Of a DNA stretch of 64,000 bases, positions 57,225 to 64,000 are shown piece after piece. A program made the position numbers and the translations under genes. Position 1 is the first letter of the stretch. Each line of letters starts with the position of its first letter. The stretch covers positions 48,367,034 through 48,431,033 of the forward strand of contig NC_133169.1 in assembly GCF_040802235.1 (NCBI RefSeq), given 5' to 3'. The notes under the pieces were generated by a model. That model was given only the letters and a program-made list of their open reading frames with translations, did not search any database and was not told the origin of the DNA. Source of the DNA: Manis javanica (taxonomy: Eukaryota > Chordata > Mammalia > Pholidota > Manidae).

Positions 57225-58105
57225 CCATGTTTAACTTTTTTTAATTGAAGTATTATTGGTATATGAGCTTATATTAGTTTCAAGTATGCAACATAGTGGT
57301 TCAACCGTTATCCATATTATTAAATCCTCACCCCCACAAGTGCAGTTGCTGTCAACATATATTACAGAATCATTGAGTGTATTCTCCATGATGTACCACC
57401 CTCACCATGACCAACTTGTAATATGACTGAGAATTTTTGTGCCCCTTTATCCCCCTCACCCTCCCCTCTCACCCACCCAATGGCCTCCCCTATGGTAACC
57501 AACAGTCACTTCTCGTGTCTATTAGTTTACTGCTTTTTTATTCATGTTTTGTTTTGCTTTTATATTCCACAAGTGAAATCATATGGTATTTGTCTTTCTC
57601 CACCTTGCTTATTTCACTGAGCATAATACCTTCTAGGTCAATATGTGTTCTTGCAATTGCCAGGATTTCTTTTCTTTTTATAGCTAAATAATATTCCATT
57701 GTGTATGTGTACCACATCTTCTTTATCCATTCATCTAGTGATGGACACTTAGATTGCTTCCATATCTTGGGTATTGTAAATAATGTGGAAATAAACATAA
57801 GGGTGCATACATCTTTTTGGGTCAGGAATTTTGGTTTCTTTGGCTTAATTCCTAGAAGTGGAATTACTAGGTTGAATGGTATTTCTATTCTTTGTTTTCT
57901 GAGGAACTTCCATTCTGCTTTCATAGTGGCTGCACCAATTTACATACCCATCAACAGTGTAGGAGGGTACCTTTTTTTTACCAACAGTGTAGGAGGGTAC
58001 CCTTTTCTCCACATCCTAGCCAATACTTGTTATTTCTTGTCTTGCGGAGAGTGGCCACTCTAACTGGTATGAGTTTATATCCCATTGTGGTTTTGATTTG
58101 TATTA
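57225..58105 (-). mobile_element. L1 3' end, minus orientation, with a 30-bp internal duplication
   Basis: The element runs from the 3' UTR at about 57225 into the end of ORF2 (a 128-codon minus frame, 57924-57538, covers part). CAACAGTGTAGGAGGGTACC occurs at 57952-57971 and again at 57982-58001. Confidence 0.85.
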
Positions 58106-58109
58106 AGGA

Positions 58110-60180
58110 CACTTGCTTTTAATTTCTTAAATAATTGGGTTGTAAGCAGATGGCAAAAGATTAGTATACACATCCACCTATGTTGGAATATTTATTTACT
58201 TGTTTATTCATGTATCTACTTACCTCTATATTTATTTAGATCTTAGTTTTCCTTTGGATGTTCAAGAGACTAACTAACACACCAGAAAATTTCTCACAGT
58301 CTCATCAACTCTGAGAGGGACTCATAAGGGGCCCTCCTTAAAGGTAGGTGTGAAGGGGGTTCCAAGGTCACCAACATGGCAGACTTTTGTTTATAATCAT
58401 GCTACAGCAGTTCAGACAAAGAATACAGAATGAGTATTCAAATAAAGGAGGGCACAGAGAAATGTTAAGAATTACATAAGTCTTCTGTATTAGGTACCTA
58501 TTGTGTCTTCTTAATTTTTTATCTGAATTTTGCAATGAAATTTCAATGAAGCTATTTTTGAAATTTTTAAGTCCTTTTGCTTTTAAATGCATTTCTTAAG
58601 TGATTTAACACAAAGGGAACATTCTCATAATGGCATTTGCAATTCTAGGATGTTGTTTTATTAATATTTGCTGTTATTGTAGTTGTTCAAAGCTTCCACG
58701 ATCATAGATTTTAGACAAAAAATAAGCATGTGTGCCAGAAAGTATAGTGCTTACCTCTTTGGGGTTTTTTTAGGTTTTTATCAGCCACACTTTTTATTTA
58801 TTTATTGTTTTTCTTTTAGCTAAGCCTTTATCACATGAACACATTCAGTCTAGTACCAAGGAAACAGAGCTATGGACATGTGCAGTACCCAAACAACCAC
58901 AAGGCCTCAAAGAACGGGGACTGTGGACTGATTGCAAGTGAGGGGAGAACTGCAGCTCCCACCAGCAGTTCACAGTGTGGAATCTGAGGAGAAAGCCAAG
59001 GACTAGGGTTGAGACATTACTGTGGACTGAAGAATGGAAGGCCCTGTGTGCACCCCAGCAATATCCAGTATGGACTAAACTAGCAGACTCCAGTAAAGGG
59101 GGTCTGGGGACTGGAACTGGGTAGGGAATTAAACCAGCAACACCAGTAAATGGGGACTTCAGATGGGATCAGGAGAGGCTTCCAAACAAACAACTGGGAG
59201 ATGTAGACTGAACCAAGGGCTAAGGACTGGCTCTCTTTCAGTGCCTACTGTCAGTCTACACTTAACCATTAACAGAGGAGTGGGAGCTTGAATGCAAAAG
59301 AGTGCAGCTCAGCAGACAGGAAGTCAGTAACAGACCTTTGAAATGGTGACGAAGACAGTGGACTGAAAAGAATTCACAGGATTTCATGCCTGTGTTTCTC
59401 ATCATCCCCGAATACCATCAGAGGTCCACTTCGTATCCCACTGCTGCCACAGAACCTGTTAAAAACACAATTCAACCAAGTACAGATGGAGACCTAACTG
59501 GCTTTGTGTACTGAGGAATCTGGCAGCATCCTATCTAGCAAGCAGAGGGGAGCACTAGCAAGCTTCAGAGAAAGGTTTGTAAAGACAGAGAGGGGCATTT
59601 AGAAGATGGATTTGTTAGTAGGAAAAGCATTGTTTAGGCAAGGTCACCCTATTCAGGGGTTGTGGATCTCAGGGGATTTTCTCCAGGAAATTTCAGTTTG
59701 ACTGGTTGCAAGTTATAGTCCATAGGAACTGACCCGTTCTTCCAGGTGAAGGCACGGGTGAGTGCCCACGCCTTCCCAGCTGCTCCTCATGCTGGCTTTA
59801 TCTTCTCCCTCAGCCTCCAGGAGACTGAGAATGGAACATATCAGCCAAAATCTGGCGTTCCCAGGGGGGTTTCCTTTCTCAGGCCCCACCAGGCCAACCC
59901 CTAGGTTTAAAGAGGGCATGGGCGTCTCCTAAATGGATACAATGTGCAGAGGCTGCTGCCCATGCAAGGAACAGACTGTTACCTCCAGCTGCACATCTCC
60001 AAGAAGATCAGAGAAGACTCATCCTCTGTCAAGGTTCCCCCAGAAGAACTGTCCTGCAGTCTCTAAGTCCTCTCACCATGGACATATGCCCAACACCAAC
60101 TTCCCTAAAATATACCAAATTTAGGAAGATTTTCTGCTGTGGACTGACTGTCTTCTCCTTTGAGCAGACAAGAAGTATAT
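58110..60180. other. No gene recognised; probable ERVL-type LTR at 59460-59730
   Basis: 59460-59730 aligns with 9965-10290, sharing CAGCATCCTATCTAG and GCATTGTTTAGGCAAGGTCA. 58850-59400 has short recurring pieces such as GGGGACTGTGGACTG, with no coding potential I can see. No IRG coding exon lies here. Confidence 0.45.
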
Positions 60181-60349
60181 TTTATTTTTCTTTATTTTAT
60201 TTGTATGTTATAGAGATATACTTGACACGTAACATTAAATAGTTTCAGTGTACCACAAAATGACTTGATATTTCTATATAGGCAAAATGAGCAGCACATT
60301 AGGAAAAGTTGCACATTAATTTTTCTTGTGACTAAAACTTTGATTTTTA

Positions 60350-63300
60350 TTTAATTTTTTATTAAGATATTATTGATATACACTCCTATGAAGATTTCAC
60401 ATGAAAACACAATGTGGTTACTACATTTACTCATATTATCAAGTCCCCACCCATATGCAGTCACTGTCCATCAGTGCAGCAAGATGCCACAGATTCACTA
60501 TTTGCCTTCTCTGTGCTACACTGTTCTCCCCGTGATCCCCCACACCATGTCTACTAAACATAATACCCCTCAGTTCCCTTCTCCCTCCCTCCCCACCCGC
60601 TCTCCCATACCCCTCCCCTTTGGTAACCACTAGTCCCTTCTTGGAGTCTCTGAGTCTGCTGCTATTTTGTTCCTTCAGTTTTGCTTCATTGTTATACTCC
60701 ACAAATGAGGGAAATCATTTGGCACTTGTCTTTCTATGCCTGGCTTATTTCAGTGACCATAATATCCTCCAGCTCCATCCATGTTGTTGCAAATGGTAGG
60801 ATTTTTTTTCTTCTTATGGCTGAATAATATTCCATTCTTTATCCATTCATCTACTGATGGACACTTAGGTTGCTTCCATATCTTGGCTATTGTAAAAAGT
60901 GCTGTGATAAACAAAGGGGTGCATGTGTCCTTTCGAAACTGAGAACTTGTATTCTTTGGGTAAATTCCAAGGTCTGGGATTCCCAGGTAAAATGGTATTT
61001 CTATTTTTAGCTTTTTGAGGAACCTCCATATTGCTTTCCACAATGGTTGAACTAGCTTACATTCCCACCAGCAGTGTAGGAGGGTTCCCCTTTCTCTGCA
61101 TCCTCGCCAGCATTTGTTGTTCTTAGTCTTTTTTTGATGATGTCCATCCTTAATGGTATGAGGTGATATCTCATTGTGGTTTTAATTTGCATTTCTGTGA
61201 TAATTAGTGATGTGGAGCATCTTTTCATGTGTCTGTTGGCCATCTGAATTTCTTCTTTGGAGAACTGTCTCTTCATATCCTCTGCCCATTTGTTAATCAG
61301 GTTATTTGCTTTTAGGTGTTGAGGCATGTAAGTTCTTTATATATTTTGGAAGTTAATACCTTGTTGGATATGTCATTTACAAATATATTCTCCCATAGTG
61401 TAGGATGGCTTTTTGTTCTGTTGATGGTATCCTTTGCCATATAGAAACTTTTTAGTTTGATGTGGTTTCATGTGTTCATTTTTGCTTTTGTTTCCCTTGC
61501 TCAAGGAGATGCATTCAGGAAGAATTTGCCCATGCTTATATTCAGGAGGTTATTACCTATGTTGTCTCCTAAGAGTTTAATTGTTTCATGACTTACATTC
61601 AGGTCTTTGATCCATTTCAAGTTTACATTTGTGTATGGGGTTAAACAATAATGCAGTTTCATTCTCTTGCATGTAGCTGTCCAGTTTTGCCAACACCAGC
61701 TGCTGAAGAGGCTGTCCTTTCCCCATTGTATGTCCATGGCTCCTTTATCGTATATTAATTGACCATATATGCTTGGCTTTGTATCAGGGCTCTCTAGTCT
61801 GTTCCACTGGTGTATGGGTCTGTTCCTGTGACAGTACCAAATTGTCTTGATTACTGTGGCTTTGTACTAGAGCTTGAAGTCGGGGAGCATAATTCCTCCT
61901 GCTTTATTCTTCCCTCTCAGGATTGCTTTGGCTATTTGGGGTCTTTTGTGGTTCCATATGAATTTTAGAATGATTTTCTCTAGTTTGTTGAAGAATGCTG
62001 TTGGTATTTTGATAGGAATTGAATTGAATCTGTAGATTGCTTTAGGCAGGATGGCCATTTGGACAATATTAATTCTTCCTATCCATGAGCATGGGATGAG
62101 TTTCCATTTATTGGTATCTTCTTTAATTTCTCTCATGAGTGCCTTATAGTTTTCAGAGTATATGTCTTTCACTTCCTTGGTTAGGTTTATTCCTAGGTAT
62201 TTTATTCTTTTTGATGCAACTGTGAATGGAATTGTTTTCCTGATTTCTCTCTCTGCTAGTTCATTGTTAGTGTATAGGAATGCCACAGATTTCTAATTAT
62301 TAATTTTGTTTCCAGCAACATTGCTGAATTCAGATATTAGATCTAGTAGTTTTGGAGTGGATTCTTTAGGGTTTTTTATGTACAACAGCATGTTACCCAC
62401 AAACAGGGACAGTTTAACTTCTTCCTTGCCAATCTAGATGCCTTTTATTCCTTTGTGTTGTCTTATTGCCATGGCTAGGACTTTCAGTACTATTTTGAAT
62501 AGAAGTGGGGAGAGTGGGCAACCTTGTCATGTACCGGATCTTAAAGGAAAAGCTTTCAGCTTCTCGCTATTAAGTATGATGTTGGCTGTGGGTTTGTCAT
62601 ATATTGCCTTTATTATGTTGAGGAACTTGCCCTCTATACCCATTTTCTTGAGAGTTTTTATCATGAATGGATGTTGAATTTTGTCAAGTGCTTTTTCAGC
62701 GTCTATGGAGATGATCATGGGGTTTTTGTCCTTCTTTTTGTTGATGTGGTGGATGATGTTGATGGATTTTTTAATGTTGTACCATCCTTGCATCCCTGGG
62801 ATAAATCCTACTTGATCATGATGGATGATCTTTTCTATATATTTTTAATTCAGTTTGCTAATATTTTGTTGAGTATTTTTGCATCTATGTTCATCAGGGA
62901 TATTGGTCTGTAACTTTCTTTTTTTGTGGTGTCTTTGCCTGGTTTTGGTATTAGCGTGATGCTGGCCTCATAGAATGAGTTTGGAAGTATTCCCTCTTCT
63001 TCTACTCTTTGGAGAACTTAAAGGAGGATGGGTATTAAGTCTTTACTAAATGTTTCATAAAATTCAGCAGTGAAGGCATCTGGTCCAGGGGCTTTGTTCT
63101 TAGGTAGAAATTGAATTACTAGTTCAATTTCATTGCTAGTAATTGGTCTGTTCAGATTTTCTGTTTCTTCCTTGGTCAGCCTTGGAAGGTTGTTTTTTTC
63201 TAGAAAGTTGTCCATTTCTTCTAGGTTATCCAGTTTGTTAGCATATAATTTTTCATAGTATTCTTTGATAATTCTTTGTATTTCTGTGGTGTACATAGTG

Positions 63301-64000
63301 ATTTTTCCTTTCTCATTTCTGATTCTGTTTATGTGTGTAGACCCTCTTTTTTTCTTCATAAGTCTGGCTAGGGTTTATCTTTTTGTTTATTTTCTCAAAG
63401 AACCAGCTCTTGCTTTCATTGATTCTCTCTATTGTTTTGTTCTTCTCAATTCTATTTATTTATGCTCTAATCTTTATTATGTCCCTCCTTCTACTGACTT
63501 TCAGCCTCATTTGTACTTCTTTTTCTAGTTTCATTAATTGTGAGTTTAGACTGCTCATATGGGATTGTTCTTCTTTCCTGAGGTAGGCTTGTATTGCAAT
63601 ATTCTTTCATCTTAGCACAGCCTTTTTTGCATCCCACAGATTCTGTGGTGTTGACTTATTGTTGTCATTTGTCCCCATATATTACTTGATCTCTGTTTTT
63701 ATTTGGTCATTGATCCATTGGTTATTTAGGAGCATGTTGTGAAGCCTTCATGTGTTTGTGGGATTTTTCATTTTCTTTGTGTAATTTATTTCTAGTTTCA
63801 TACCTTTGTAGTCTGAGAAACTGGTTGGTACAATTTCAATCTTTTTGAATTTACTGAGGCTCTTTTTGTGGCCTAGTATATGATCTATTCTTGAAAATGT
63901 TCCATATGCACTTGAGAAGAATGTGTAGTTTTTTGCTTTTGGGTGTAGAGTTCTGTAGTGCTGTTAGGTCCATCTGTTCTAATGTGTTGTTCAGTGCCTC
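60350..64000 (-). mobile_element. Relatively young L1, minus orientation, running off the right edge
   Basis: The 3' UTR starts near 60350 and ORF2 sequence continues to the window end. Recognisable ORF2 pieces lie at 60750-61043 and 61052-61327 (C-terminal), 61501-61737, 61867-62286, 62527-62793 (reverse transcriptase with [14 protein letters not shown]) and 63018-63359. Frameshifts and stops break ORF2. An older L1 3' scrap seems to sit at 60180-60330. Confidence 0.9.

Noticed and set aside
62527-62793. Possible reverse-transcriptase gene
   Set aside because: It is a fragment of L1 ORF2 with stops and frameshifts on both sides.

Overview
The window is nuclear DNA from a placental mammal. 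It has single-exon immunity-related GTPase (IRG) coding regions with 5' splice acceptors, ancient MIR-type SINE, several L1 elements, solo LTRs and decayed endogenous retroviruses. I found no Alu, B1/B2, carnivore tRNA-Lys SINE, ruminant Bov-tA/BovB or equine ERE elements, so primates, rodents, carnivores, ruminants and horses are unlikely. The L1 3' UTR types and the lack of young SINEs fit a pangolin (Pholidota) best, but I hold that guess loosely.

Two host genes can be read. A plus-strand IRG of the GKS class (16966-18237, 423 codons) is an IRGA/IIGP1-type interferon-inducible GTPase with all G motifs and an N-terminal Met-Gly. On the minus strand is an IRGM orthologue: main coding exon 31908-30751, a probable 10-codon start exon at 35187-35158, and a GAS+ISRE interferon promoter at 36442-36462. 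This IRGM has lost the first P-loop glycine, carries Val where IRGM proteins have Met, and has a 4-bp duplication that shifts the C-terminal frame.

The rest is an IRG duplication landscape. A promoter/first-exon block is present twice in direct orientation (about 19385-22570 and 42785-45910), each copy with a GAS site, an ISRE position and a GTGAGT splice donor. An intron block is also present twice (about 1185-11410, heavily interrupted, and 46052-49510). I infer that the window opens inside the first intron of the plus-strand IRGA-type gene, whose promoter lies to the left. The 19.6 kb promoter has no plus-strand IRG coding exon downstream of it in the window. The 43.0 kb promoter, with an intact ISRE, should serve another IRG coding exon beyond 64 kb.

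Mobile DNA, region by region: 1-1084, edge of a class I ERV (tRNA-Phe primer site) ending in its LTR; 1265-2336, LTR with a 4-bp target duplication; 3597-3901, 10731-11096, 18809-19131 and 30165-30495, four solo LTRs of one family; 4622-5620, two further LTRs side by side; 5799-8648, a small internally deleted ERV with both LTRs, a tRNA-Ser primer site and broken gag; 14440-15690, L1; 22575-27660, old L1 with a nested retroposon; 41400-42400, L1; 46785-48085, two LTRs; 49515-53178, L1 with its 5' end but no 3' half; 54815-56660, 57225-58105 and 60350-64000, L1 elements. The GC-richer 31-39 kb stretch is almost free of transposons and holds IRGM and its upstream region.
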